5,316 nucleotides of DNA from Acidiferrobacterales bacterium (GCA_919902095.1 CAKKQL010000189.1:1-5316); one strand, 5' to 3'; positions 1 through 5,316 are shown, counted from the stretch's first letter. Numbers and translations are program-made. The notes: generated by a model not told the origin, from the sequence alone.

Positions 1-413
1 AACACCTGCCAGAACGGGAAGTTCCACGGCATGACCGCGAGCAGCGTGCCGAGCGGCAGGTAGGCGACGTAGCTTTTGCCGGCGTCGCTGGCGATGACCT
101 CGTCGCGCAGGAATTTTTCCGCGTGCTCGGCGTAGTAGTCGCAGCCGAGGGCGCATTTCTCGACCTCGGCGCGCGCCTCCTTGAGGAGCTTGCCCATTTC
201 GAGGGTAATGAGCGCGCCGTAGCGCGGGCTGTCGGCGCGCAGCGCGGCGGCGGCGTTCTTGAGCAGCCGCGCGCGTTCGCCAACGGACGTCGCCTGCCAG
301 ATGCCGGTCGCCGCGGCGGCCTGGGCGAGCGCTTGGTCGAGGCGCGCATCGCTCCACGGCGCGAAGGTCTGCGACCGTTCGCCGGTAACGGGATTGACGG
401 TTTCCATGGCCAT
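1..413 (-). CDS. Aldehyde dehydrogenase, succinate-semialdehyde dehydrogenase type, N-terminal part (cut by window edge)
   Basis: This is the first 137 codons of an NAD(P)-dependent aldehyde dehydrogenase; the rest lies left of the window. Translation from the ATG at 413 begins MAMETVNPVTGE, the usual N-terminus of this superfamily. EMGK is at residues 72-75, followed by an ARAEVEKCA helix, a CDYYAEHAEKFL segment, and MPWNFPFWQV at 128-137. Asn131 of PWNFP corresponds to the conserved oxyanion-stabilising Asn. The catalytic Cys and Glu are beyond the edge. The EMGK, AEVEKCA and MPWNFPFWQV pattern resembles the Sad/YneI and GabD succinate-semialdehyde dehydrogenases, which oxidise succinate semialdehyde to succinate in the cytoplasm, but the substrate cannot be fixed from this part. 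A purine-rich AGGGAAG lies just upstream of the ATG at 413 and favours it; a second in-frame ATG at 407 is possible. The gene is divergent from slt. Family is confident, substrate only moderately so. Confidence 0.9.
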   Translation of the reverse strand, partial: MAMETVNPVTGERSQTFAPWSDARLDQALAQAAAATGIWQATSVGERARLLKNAAAALRADSPRYGALITLEMGKLLKEARAEVEKCALGCDYYAEHAEKFLRDEVIASDAGKSYVAYLPLGTLLAVMPWNFPFWQV

Positions 414-472
414 TGGCTTCCCTCGACAGCTCAGGCAGAGTATGAAAAGTATACTCGGCTAAAATAAGAAGC
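414..472. promoter_or_regulatory. Divergent intergenic region between aldehyde dehydrogenase and slt, with inverted repeat
   Basis: This short gap must hold the start signals for both divergent genes. It contains an inverted repeat with arms GAGTAT (438-443) and ATACTC (451-456) separated by 7 bases, overlapping an 8-bp palindrome AGTATACT (448-455). The palindrome supplies TATACT, a good -10 hexamer, on both strands. I found no convincing -35 at 16-18 bp on either strand; TCGACA at 423-428 is 21 bp from the plus-strand TATACT, which is too far. The repeat could be an operator for a dimeric regulator controlling one or both genes, but the regulator is unknown. slt has only a weak AAGAAG-like ribosome binding site just before its ATG. 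Confidence 0.4.
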
Positions 473-2419
473 ATGCGGTCACGGGGGATTTCGGGGTTTT
501 TGCTGCTGGCGGCGCTCGCCGCCGGCGCGTTTCCGTCCGCCGCGCCGGCGGCGCCGGAGGCCTCGCCGCGGCGCGATTACCTGGCCGCCATCGAGGCCGC
601 GCGCAACGGCAATCTCGCGCGCGCCAAGCAGTTCCTGCCGCGCCTCGAAGACTATGTCCTGCGCGGCTACGTCGAGTACGAGCTTCTCAAGGACCGCCTG
701 GCGCTCACCCCGCCGGACACTATCCGCCGTTTCCTCGAAGAAAATCGCGACGCGCCCATCAGCGACATCATCCGCAAGAAGTGGCTGCGTCAGCTCGCGA
801 AGCAGGGCGACTGGGACGCGTTCCTGCGCGAATACCAGGATATCGAGAGCGAACCGGAGTTGCAGTGCCTGCGGCTGACCCAGTTGCTGCGGGCGGAGCG
901 TACCGTGCCGCAGGCGCCGCTCATGGCCGAGATCGAGAAACTCTGGCTCACCGGCAAACCGTTGCCCGCGGCTTGCGACGGCGTGTTCGCCGCGTGGAAG
1001 AAAGCCGGGCACATGACCAGCGAGAAGGTGTGGGAACGCGTGCGCCTGGCGATGGAGAACCGCCAACTGGGCCTCGCCGGCGAGCTCGCGCGTTACCTCG
1101 ATCCCGCCGACCGCGTCTGGGTTGCGCGCTGGCAGGCGATGCACCGCGACCCGCCGCGTGAGCTCGAGCGTCTGAATTACCCGATCGAAACGCCGGTGGC
1201 GCGGGGGATCGTGCGCCACGGCATCGTGCGCCTGGCGCTGCGCGACCCGGAGGCGGCGATGCAGCAATGGCAGAAGCTGAAAAGCCGCCACCGCTTCCTC
1301 GGCGAGGATGAAAATTACGTCATGCGCCACGTCGGCATCCTCGCGGCACAAGACCATTTGCCGCAGGCGCTGACCTGGCTCGCCGGCGTCTCGGCCGACG
1401 CCACCGATGACATCCTGCACCTCTGGCGCGTGCGCGCGGCGTTGCGCCTCGGCGACTGGGAGGCGGCGCAGCGCTTCATCGCCGGGCTCACCGAGGAGCA
1501 GCAGCGCGAGCCGCAGTGGCGCTACTGGAGCGCGCGCGTGCTCGAGGCCGCCGGCCAGAAGGCCGACGCGCAGCGGCTGTACGCCGCGCTGGCGCGCAGC
1601 CGCGGCTACTACGGCTTCCTCGCCGCCGATCACCTGGGCGAGGATTACTCGATGCAGCACGTGGCCATCGACGCCAACCCGGAGGAGGTAAGCGCCATGC
1701 TCGCGCGCCCGGGCATTCAGCTCGCGCAGGAGCTCTACGCCGCCGGCCAGACGGTGGACGCGCGCCGCCAGTGGAACTGGACCATCCGTCACATGAGCAA
1801 CCGCGAGTTGCAGGTGGCGGCCGTCATCGCCCGCCAGTGGGGCTGGCACGACCGCGCCATCCTCACGGTCGGCCGCAGCCGGAATCTCGACGATATCGAG
1901 CTGCGCTTCCCGTTGCTCTACCGCGAATCCATCGAGACCAATGCCTCGCGCAGCGGCATCGACCCGAGCTGGGTGTACGGCGTGGTGCGGCAGGAGTCGG
2001 CGTTCATGACCGACGCGCGCTCGCACGCCGGCGCCCTCGGGCTGATGCAGCTGATGCCGACCACTGGCCGCCTGACCGGGCGGCGGGTGGGGATACGGGC
2101 CTACAGCAAGGGCGCCATCCTCAACGTCGAGAACAACCTGCGTCTCGGGGTGGCCTATCTCAAGGAGGTGCTCGATCGCAACCGCGGCCATCAGGCGCTC
2201 GCCACCGCCTCGTACAATGCCGGCCCGCACCGCGTCACCAACTGGATGCCGGAGCAGCCGCTCGATGCCGATATCTGGATCGAGACCATCCCGTTCAACG
2301 AGACCCGCGAGTACGTTAAGAACGTGCTGTCCTACAGCGCCATCTACGACCATCGCCTGGGGCAGAAGCCCACGCGCCTGTCGGAACGCATGCCCGTCGT
2401 TAGCCAAGGCAGCGAGTAG
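473..2419 (+). CDS. slt: Soluble lytic murein transglycosylase, Slt70 family
   Basis: This periplasmic enzyme cleaves the MurNAc-GlcNAc glycosidic bond of peptidoglycan and leaves 1,6-anhydro-MurNAc ends, acting in wall turnover and recycling. At 648 aa it is close to E. coli Slt70 (about 645). Residues 1-26 form a Sec signal peptide: RSR at the N-terminus, a hydrophobic FLLLAALAAGAF core, and likely cleavage after APA at 24-26. Residues from about 30 to 390 are Ala/Arg/Leu-rich helices, matching the doughnut-shaped U domain. The linker-domain signature RGYYGFLAADHLG is at 377-389. The C-terminal SLT domain begins near 485. Its catalytic Glu is E508 in VVRQESAF, with GLMQLMP at 523-529, ATASYNAGP at 577-585 and FNETREYVKNVL at 608-619. 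All key motifs are intact, so it should be active. The start is chosen because the signal peptide begins directly there, although the ribosome binding site is weak. It is probably co-transcribed with the next gene, 72 bp downstream. Confidence 0.96.
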   Translation: MRSRGISGFLLLAALAAGAFPSAAPAAPEASPRRDYLAAIEAARNGNLARAKQFLPRLEDYVLRGYVEYELLKDRLALTPPDTIRRFLEENRDAPISDIIRKKWLRQLAKQGDWDAFLREYQDIESEPELQCLRLTQLLRAERTVPQAPLMAEIEKLWLTGKPLPAACDGVFAAWKKAGHMTSEKVWERVRLAMENRQLGLAGELARYLDPADRVWVARWQAMHRDPPRELERLNYPIETPVARGIVRHGIVRLALRDPEAAMQQWQKLKSRHRFLGEDENYVMRHVGILAAQDHLPQALTWLAGVSADATDDILHLWRVRAALRLGDWEAAQRFIAGLTEEQQREPQWRYWSARVLEAAGQKADAQRLYAALARSRGYYGFLAADHLGEDYSMQHVAIDANPEEVSAMLARPGIQLAQELYAAGQTVDARRQWNWTIRHMSNRELQVAAVIARQWGWHDRAILTVGRSRNLDDIELRFPLLYRESIETNASRSGIDPSWVYGVVRQESAFMTDARSHAGALGLMQLMPTTGRLTGRRVGIRAYSKGAILNVENNLRLGVAYLKEVLDRNRGHQALATASYNAGPHRVTNWMPEQPLDADIWIETIPFNETREYVKNVLSYSAIYDHRLGQKPTRLSERMPVVSQGSE

Positions 2420-2435
2420 CGAGAACCAGGTTGCG

Positions 2436-2473
2436 GGTAACGGGTTTTGCTGGTTTCATAACCCGTCACCAGC
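2436..2473 (+). repeat. Two mutually exclusive stem-loops between slt and the NDUFA9-like gene
   Basis: Arms GGTAACGGGTT (2436-2446) and AACCCGTCACC (2460-2470) pair over 11 bp with one mismatch around a 13-base loop. A second stem, GCTGGT (2449-2454) with ACCAGC (2468-2473), is perfect over 6 bp and shares bases 2468-2470 with the first, so the two cannot both form. There is no T-run after either stem, so this is not a classical terminator. The sequence resembles the degenerate GGTAACGGGTT-type repeats found between genes in some proteobacteria (recalled, not checked). It could stabilise the slt mRNA end or affect translation of the next gene. Function is unknown. Confidence 0.5.
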
Positions 2474-2491
2474 CACTTGCTGCCAGCTACC

Positions 2492-3463
2492 ATGCGTCTC
2501 TGTATTCTCGGCGGAACCGGTTTTGTCGGCCGCGTGTTGAGCGCGCGCCTCGTGGCCGCCGGCCACGACGTGCTCGTGCCCACCAGCCACTACGAACGTC
2601 ATCGCGATCTCACGGTGTTGCCGACGCTCAAGCTGATCGAGGGCGACGTGCACGACCTGGAATTCCTGCTGCATTGCTGCGAAGCCAAGGACGCGGTCAT
2701 CAATCTGGTCGGTATCCTGAACGAGAAAGGCCGCTCCGGCCGCGGTTTCGCCGATAGGAACGAGGCGAGGGCCGCGCGCCAGGGACGGCGCGGTAGCGGC
2801 TTTGCCCGCGCCCACGCTGAGCTGCCGGAAAAACTGGTTGCCGCCTGCCGCGCGGCGCGCGTACGCCGGCTGTTGCACATGAGCGCGCTCAACGCCTCGC
2901 TTCAGGCGCCGTCGCATTACCTGCGCACCAAGGCCATGGGCGAGGACACAGTCCACCGCGCCGCCGCTGACGGCCTGCACGTGACGAGCTTCCGGCCCTC
3001 GGTCATCTTCGGCCCGCGTGACAGTTTTATTAACCGCTTTGCCGGCCTGCTCAGGCTCGCACCCGGCGTGTTCCCGCTCGCCTGTCCGGATGCAAAATTC
3101 CAGCCGGTGTATGTCGAGGACGTCGTTTCTGCTTATGTGCACGCCCTGCACGACACTAAAACCCATGGCCAGCGTTACGACCTCTGTGGGCCGAAGGTTT
3201 ATACGTTGCGGGAAATCGTCAGCTACATTGCAAGCGTGATGGGCAAGCATGTGTACATTGTCGGCCTTAATCGTACGCTGTCGCAGTTGCAAGCGGCCTT
3301 TATGGAATTCGCCCCCGGCAAGCCATTTTCGCTCGATAATTTCCGGTCGTTGCAGGTGGACAGCGTCTGCGCCAGCCGTGCATTTCCGGAGGTGTTCGAT
3401 ATCGCGCCGACGCCGATAGGGAAGGTAGTGCCAAGTTATCTACAACAAAAACAAAATATGTAG
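2492..3463 (+). CDS. NDUFA9-like atypical short-chain dehydrogenase / NAD-dependent epimerase family protein
   Basis: This is a 323-aa cytoplasmic Rossmann-fold protein, usually annotated in bacteria as 'complex I NDUFA9 subunit family' or NAD-dependent epimerase/dehydratase. The NAD(P)-binding loop GGTGFVG is at 7-13, followed by a GHDV strand end. GDVHD at 51-55 is the adenine-contacting acidic region and NLVGILNEKG is at 71-80. LLHMSALNA is at 127-135, a YxxxK pair is Y143-LRT-K147, FRPSVIFGPRD is at 168-177 and QPVYVEDVV is at 204-212. Substrate and reaction are unknown; homologues of mitochondrial NDUFA9 bind NADPH but act structurally. The ATG at 2492 is preferred because it starts directly on the first beta strand; a TTG at 2477 would add only MLPAT. 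Neither start has a recognisable Shine-Dalgarno sequence. It follows slt and is likely read through from it. Residues 87-104 look like an in-frame insertion relative to the family as I know it. The last ten codons are AT-rich and the TAG stop touches the hairpin repeat downstream. Confidence 0.9.
   Translation: MRLCILGGTGFVGRVLSARLVAAGHDVLVPTSHYERHRDLTVLPTLKLIEGDVHDLEFLLHCCEAKDAVINLVGILNEKGRSGRGFADRNEARAARQGRRGSGFARAHAELPEKLVAACRAARVRRLLHMSALNASLQAPSHYLRTKAMGEDTVHRAAADGLHVTSFRPSVIFGPRDSFINRFAGLLRLAPGVFPLACPDAKFQPVYVEDVVSAYVHALHDTKTHGQRYDLCGPKVYTLREIVSYIASVMGKHVYIVGLNRTLSQLQAAFMEFAPGKPFSLDNFRSLQVDSVCASRAFPEVFDIAPTPIGKVVPSYLQQKQNM
2750..2803 (+). repeat. Apparent in-frame 54-bp palindromic insertion inside the NDUFA9-like gene
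   Basis: Relatives normally run from GRGF straight into (A/V)H(A/V)ELP, as far as I recall. Here 18 residues (A87-F104, rich in Arg, Ala and Gly) separate GRGF from ARAHAELPEK. The flanks are duplicated: bases 2741-2752 (reading RGFA) and 2795-2806 (reading SGFA) match at 9 of 12 positions, exactly 54 bp apart. The inserted DNA forms a hairpin. CGCGCC (2775-2780) pairs with GGCGCG (2787-2792) around the loop AGGGAC. An outer GCCG/CGGC pairing (2771-2774 with 2797-2800) extends it across a 4-base bulge. The frame is kept and no stop is introduced. The tip CAGGGACG resembles REP-like palindromes of proteobacterial intergenic regions. An ordinary variable loop is the alternative. Confidence 0.5.
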
Positions 3464-3498
3464 ACAGGATTAACAGGATTACCTCCTGTTAATCCTGT
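3464..3498. terminator. 15-bp perfect hairpin between convergent genes, made of ACAGGATTA repeats; candidate bidirectional terminator
   Basis: Bases 3464-3478 and 3484-3498 are perfect reverse complements (15 bp) around the 5-base loop TTACC. The left side is two exact tandem copies of ACAGGATTA (3464-3472 and 3473-3481). It touches the TAG stop of the NDUFA9-like gene, and the Nudix TAA stop (3489-3491 on the complement) lies inside the right arm. T-runs are offset: six T at 3506-3511 on the plus side, and a T-rich tract (complement of 3444-3458) on the minus side. It is therefore not a textbook intrinsic terminator, but the position between two converging genes fits transcript ends on both strands. 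AATCCTGTTAATCCTGT-like sequences recur between genes in varied bacteria (recalled, not checked). Confidence 0.6.
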
Positions 3499-3911
3499 GA
3501 AATAGTTTTTTCTGCCCAGTCGAGGACCGCTGCAACACGTGGTACCAGCAGTTCTTTCGCCTTGTCGTAACTCAACCAGCGGAATTCATCGTGTTCCGGG
3601 TGTCCGAGTTCTGCGCTGACGGGCAGATGCACCTCGCCGTCGTGTGACTCAGCCAGGTAGTAGCGCGCGACCTTGTTCTTGCTGCCGTAAGGATCGGTCT
3701 CGCGAAAGCCCTCGCCCCAGGAGAAATCGAGATGTGTCAGCCCGGTTTCCTCTTCCACCTCGCGCACCGCTGCCGCCAGCGGCTCCTCGCCTGCATCCAC
3801 CATCCCCTTCGGGAAATCCCAATAATCGTGCGCGCGCAGGAGCAGGAATTTTGGTTTGCCGTCGAAATAGCGCACAACGACCACGCCGGCGGAGAGGATG
3901 TGGGGTTGCAT
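3489..3911 (-). CDS. Nudix hydrolase, asymmetric bis(5'-nucleosyl)-tetraphosphatase type
   Basis: This is a 140-aa cytoplasmic Nudix pyrophosphohydrolase, a usual length for single-domain members. The complete Nudix box GX5EX7REUXEEXGU runs from G36 to L58, with R50, E51, E54 and E55 as the helix residues that bind metal and support catalysis. It is preceded by FLLLRAHDYWDFPKG (22-36). The WDFPKG element, and the later HDEFRWLSYDKAKELL (107-122), are typical of diadenosine-tetraphosphate hydrolases such as human NUDT2, which split Ap4A into ATP and AMP. Substrate is inferred from this resemblance; other nucleoside polyphosphates are possible. The start is supported by the usual MxPxILSAGVVVVR N-terminus. 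There is no Shine-Dalgarno sequence, and the candidate -10 places transcription start at the ATG itself. The last residues QD and the TAA stop are encoded by the ACAGGATTA hairpin. The gene converges on the NDUFA9-like gene and is separated from fccB by a terminator, so it is likely its own unit. Confidence 0.92.
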   Translation of the reverse strand: MQPHILSAGVVVVRYFDGKPKFLLLRAHDYWDFPKGMVDAGEEPLAAAVREVEEETGLTHLDFSWGEGFRETDPYGSKNKVARYYLAESHDGEVHLPVSAELGHPEHDEFRWLSYDKAKELLVPRVAAVLDWAEKTISQD

Positions 3912-3917
3912 CTAGTG

Positions 3918-3923
3918 TTTATA
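3918..3923 (-). promoter_or_regulatory. Candidate -10 box of the Nudix gene (leaderless start)
   Basis: On the minus strand TATAAA is followed by exactly six bases (CACTAG) and then the ATG at 3911. This places the expected +1 on the A of the start codon. No good TTGACA-like -35 is seen at 16-18 bp; that position falls in the AT-rich arm of the first intergenic hairpin (TATTTT). The absence of a Shine-Dalgarno sequence agrees with a leaderless mRNA. Confidence 0.4.
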
Positions 3924-3941
3924 GCGCAGTTTCGCCAGGCA

Positions 3942-4012
3942 AAATATTGCCGGGAGCAATATTTGGCGCGCTTCAGCGCGCCCCCGCAAGGGGTGAGCCA
4001 CAGGGATGCGGC
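3942..4012. repeat. Cluster of four closely packed hairpins upstream of the Nudix gene
   Basis: Four short inverted repeats follow each other almost without gaps. Hairpin 1 is AAATATTGC / GCAATATTT (3942-3950 with 3956-3964, 9 bp, loop CGGGA). Hairpin 2 is GGCGCGC / GCGCGCC (3965-3971 with 3976-3982, 7 bp, loop TTCA). Hairpin 3 is CCCC-GCAA-GGGG (3982-3993), a GNRA-type tetraloop in RNA. Hairpin 4 is GCCACAGGGATGCGGC (3997-4012), with one A/C mismatch and apex CAGGGATG. Together with 4013-4087 this forms a gene-free stretch of 176 bp (3912-4087). I see no open reading frame or tRNA in it. It may be a REP-like cluster, a structured RNA, or mRNA-end structure. Confidence 0.55.
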
Positions 4013-4021
4013 GAATCAAAC

Positions 4022-4053
4022 TAAAAAAATCGGGGCGGTGGTAGCCGCCCCGA
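4022..4053 (-). terminator. Rho-independent terminator of fccB
   Basis: Read on the minus strand, TCGGGGCGG and CCGCCCCGA (4030-4038 and 4045-4053) form a perfect 9-bp GC-rich stem with a 6-base loop. It is followed at once by seven T in a row (complement of 4023-4029). It lies about 35 bases after the fccB stop, so it ends the fccB transcription unit and isolates the Nudix gene from it. Confidence 0.92.
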
Positions 4054-4087
4054 AATTCCAACGTTTGGAGGAGTTTTCTGCCCGATA

Positions 4088-5316
4088 TCAGCCCCAAGTG
4101 TCGGCCGTGATACTCGCGTACCAGCCGCGGGCATACTTGGCTTCATCCTCGCGGAAGGAATCCGTCGCTTCCTTCGGACTCACGCCGCCGGAACCCGGTA
4201 CTTCGGTGATGCCCTTTTCGCTGATGCGGTACACGCCCGCCACCGAAATGCCGTAGTTCGGCGCGATCAGGCTGTAGCAGGTGTTGACGAACGACTCCTC
4301 CGGCACCGGCTCACCCCTGAGCATCGCGGCAATGGCCGAGGCGCAGATCTTGGCCTCGCTGTTGGCGGCGAAACCCGACTTCGGCAGCGCGCCGGCGATG
4401 GACGAATCGCCGATGACGTGAACGCCCTTGTGCACCTTGGACTCGAAGGTCTTCGGGTCCACCGGGCAGAAGCCCGATTCGTTCGCCAGCCCCGCTTGCA
4501 GGGCGATGCTGCCCGCCGTTTGCGCCGGGATCACGTTTACCACCGCGCCCTTGTGCTTGTCGAACTCGGTCATGACGGTCAGGGTCTTGGTATCCACCGA
4601 CGCGACCTTGCCGCCCTTGGCGCCCGGTACCCATTCGATCATGCCCGGATAGAGTTTCTTCCAGCCGTCCACGAACAGGCCCTGCTTCGAGAACGCGTCC
4701 TTGGGGTCGAGGATGAGCACCTTGGACTTGGGCTTATGCTGTTTGAGGTAGTGCGCCACCATGCTCGCGCGCTCGTACGGTCCGGGCGGGCAGCGGAACG
4801 GGTTGGGCGGGGCGACCATGATGAACGTGCCGCCGTCCTTCATGGCCACGAGCTGCTTGCGCAGCAACAGCGTCTGCGGGCCGGCCTTCCACGCGTGCGG
4901 CATCACGTTCGACGCCTTCTCGTCGTAGCCCTTGATGGCATTCCACTTGAAATCGATGCCGGGCGAGACCACGAGGCGGTCGTACTTGAGCGTTTTGCCG
5001 CCCTTGAGCTTGACCGACTTGCCGGCGGCGTCGATGGTGGTGACGGTGTCGTGCACCACCTTCACGCCACTCTTTTTGAGCGCGTCGTAGGTGTGGGTGA
5101 TGTTCTCGATCTTGTGCGTGCCGCCGATGACGTAATTGCTGAACGGGCAGGTGATGAACTTCGTGCTCGGCTCGATCAGTGTCACGTTGATGCCGGCGCG
5201 TTTCAGGTACTTGGCGCAGGTCGCGCCGCCGAAACCGCCACCGACGACCACCACGTGCGCGCCCATGTTGCCGTGCTTGGCGGCGTGGGCGCTGGAGACA
5301 CCGAGCATGCCAAGCG
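4088..5316 (-). CDS. fccB: Sulfide dehydrogenase (flavocytochrome c) flavoprotein subunit, 5' end cut by window edge
   Basis: FccB is the periplasmic FAD subunit of flavocytochrome c sulfide dehydrogenase. It oxidises sulfide to sulfur or polysulfide and passes electrons to cytochrome subunit FccA, then to cytochrome c. From the internal ATG at 5308, 406 residues are visible. The frame stays open to the edge, and the visible LGMLGVSSAHAA reads as the end of an export signal (Tat type in this family). That ATG is therefore probably not the start, and 5316 is only the window limit. The FAD loop GGGFGG is at 23-28. Cys54 in ITCPFSN matches the covalent cysteinyl-FAD site of Allochromatium FCSD. 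Cys173 (FRCPPGPYERA) and Cys344 (VNTCYSL) match its redox disulfide. VIGDSS at 298-303 is the second FAD-binding motif and the ending YARGWYASITADTWG is family-typical. SoxF is a close relative and the main alternative. fccA would be expected just upstream, beyond the window. The unit ends at the terminator downstream. Confidence 0.95.
   Translation of the reverse strand, partial: LGMLGVSSAHAAKHGNMGAHVVVVGGGFGGATCAKYLKRAGINVTLIEPSTKFITCPFSNYVIGGTHKIENITHTYDALKKSGVKVVHDTVTTIDAAGKSVKLKGGKTLKYDRLVVSPGIDFKWNAIKGYDEKASNVMPHAWKAGPQTLLLRKQLVAMKDGGTFIMVAPPNPFRCPPGPYERASMVAHYLKQHKPKSKVLILDPKDAFSKQGLFVDGWKKLYPGMIEWVPGAKGGKVASVDTKTLTVMTEFDKHKGAVVNVIPAQTAGSIALQAGLANESGFCPVDPKTFESKVHKGVHVIGDSSIAGALPKSGFAANSEAKICASAIAAMLRGEPVPEESFVNTCYSLIAPNYGISVAGVYRISEKGITEVPGSGGVSPKEATDSFREDEAKYARGWYASITADTWG

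Noticed and set aside
423..455. Plus-strand sigma-70 promoter TCGACA ... TATACT for slt
   Set aside because: The hexamers are good but the spacer is 21 bp, beyond the usual 16-18 bp.
123..467. A 114-codon plus-strand frame over the aldehyde dehydrogenase
   Set aside because: The minus strand encodes an unmistakable aldehyde dehydrogenase here; the plus frame is low-complexity Arg/Gly/Ala.
479..2407. A 642-codon open frame antisense to slt
   Set aside because: It is in codon register with slt, so its stops would need TTA, CTA or TCA in the sense strand. These codons are avoided in this GC-rich gene. The antisense product is Arg/Ala/His-rich with no recognisable domain, while slt has every family motif.
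2477..2491. TTG start giving MLPAT before the NDUFA9-like protein
   Set aside because: It has no ribosome binding site, and the ATG at 2492 begins directly on the Rossmann beta strand as in relatives.
2456..3292. A 278-codon open frame antisense to the NDUFA9-like gene
   Set aside because: Same register effect of GC-rich codon use; no domain is recognisable and the sense protein is clearly real.
3912..4097. A 61-codon minus-strand frame filling the gap between fccB and the Nudix gene
   Set aside because: It runs through the fccB terminator stem and the hairpin cluster, overlaps the end of fccB, and has no recognisable motif.
3732..4256. A 174-codon plus-strand frame spanning the Nudix start, the hairpin cluster and the end of fccB
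   Set aside because: It crosses two well-supported minus-strand genes and a terminator and shows no family motif.
5306..5308. ATG at 5308 as the true start of fccB
   Set aside because: The frame remains open to the edge and the residues around it read as the tail of an export signal, so the start most likely lies outside the window.

Overview
The window looks like a stretch of chromosome from a GC-rich, sulfur-oxidising proteobacterium, beta or gamma. The main evidence is the flavoprotein subunit of sulfide dehydrogenase (flavocytochrome c) at the right edge. A Slt70-type lytic transglycosylase followed by an NDUFA9-like Rossmann protein is, as I recall, a gene pair common in beta- and gammaproteobacteria. 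Third codon positions are strongly G/C, which also explains long stop-free antisense frames. I cannot name the species from this sequence alone.

Layout from left to right: (1) minus strand, the first 137 codons of an aldehyde dehydrogenase of the succinate-semialdehyde dehydrogenase type, cut by the left edge; (2) a 59-bp divergent intergenic region with an inverted repeat; (3) plus strand, a complete soluble lytic transglycosylase (slt, 648 aa) with signal peptide and full catalytic domain; (4) a 72-bp gap with two competing stem-loops; (5) plus strand, a complete NDUFA9-like atypical short-chain dehydrogenase/epimerase (323 aa) with an apparent in-frame palindromic insertion; (6) a 15-bp perfect hairpin built from ACAGGATTA units between convergent genes; (7) minus strand, a complete small Nudix hydrolase of the diadenosine-tetraphosphatase type, probably with a leaderless start; (8) a 176-bp non-coding stretch with four closely packed hairpins and then a classical rho-independent terminator; (9) minus strand, fccB, complete at its 3' end but lacking its N-terminus, which lies beyond the right edge.

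There are at least four transcription units. The aldehyde dehydrogenase and slt diverge. slt and the NDUFA9-like gene are probably co-transcribed. The Nudix gene converges on them and has its own candidate promoter. fccB is the last gene of a unit entering from the right and ends in a strong terminator. slt acts in the periplasm on peptidoglycan. FccB acts in the periplasm, oxidising sulfide together with a cytochrome subunit not seen here. The others look like cytoplasmic housekeeping or metabolic genes.

No new multi-gene system is visible. The most unusual material is small palindromic DNA: an in-frame hairpin element inside a coding sequence, a similar CAGGGAYG-tipped hairpin in an intergenic cluster, and a gene-end repeat that supplies the Nudix stop codon.
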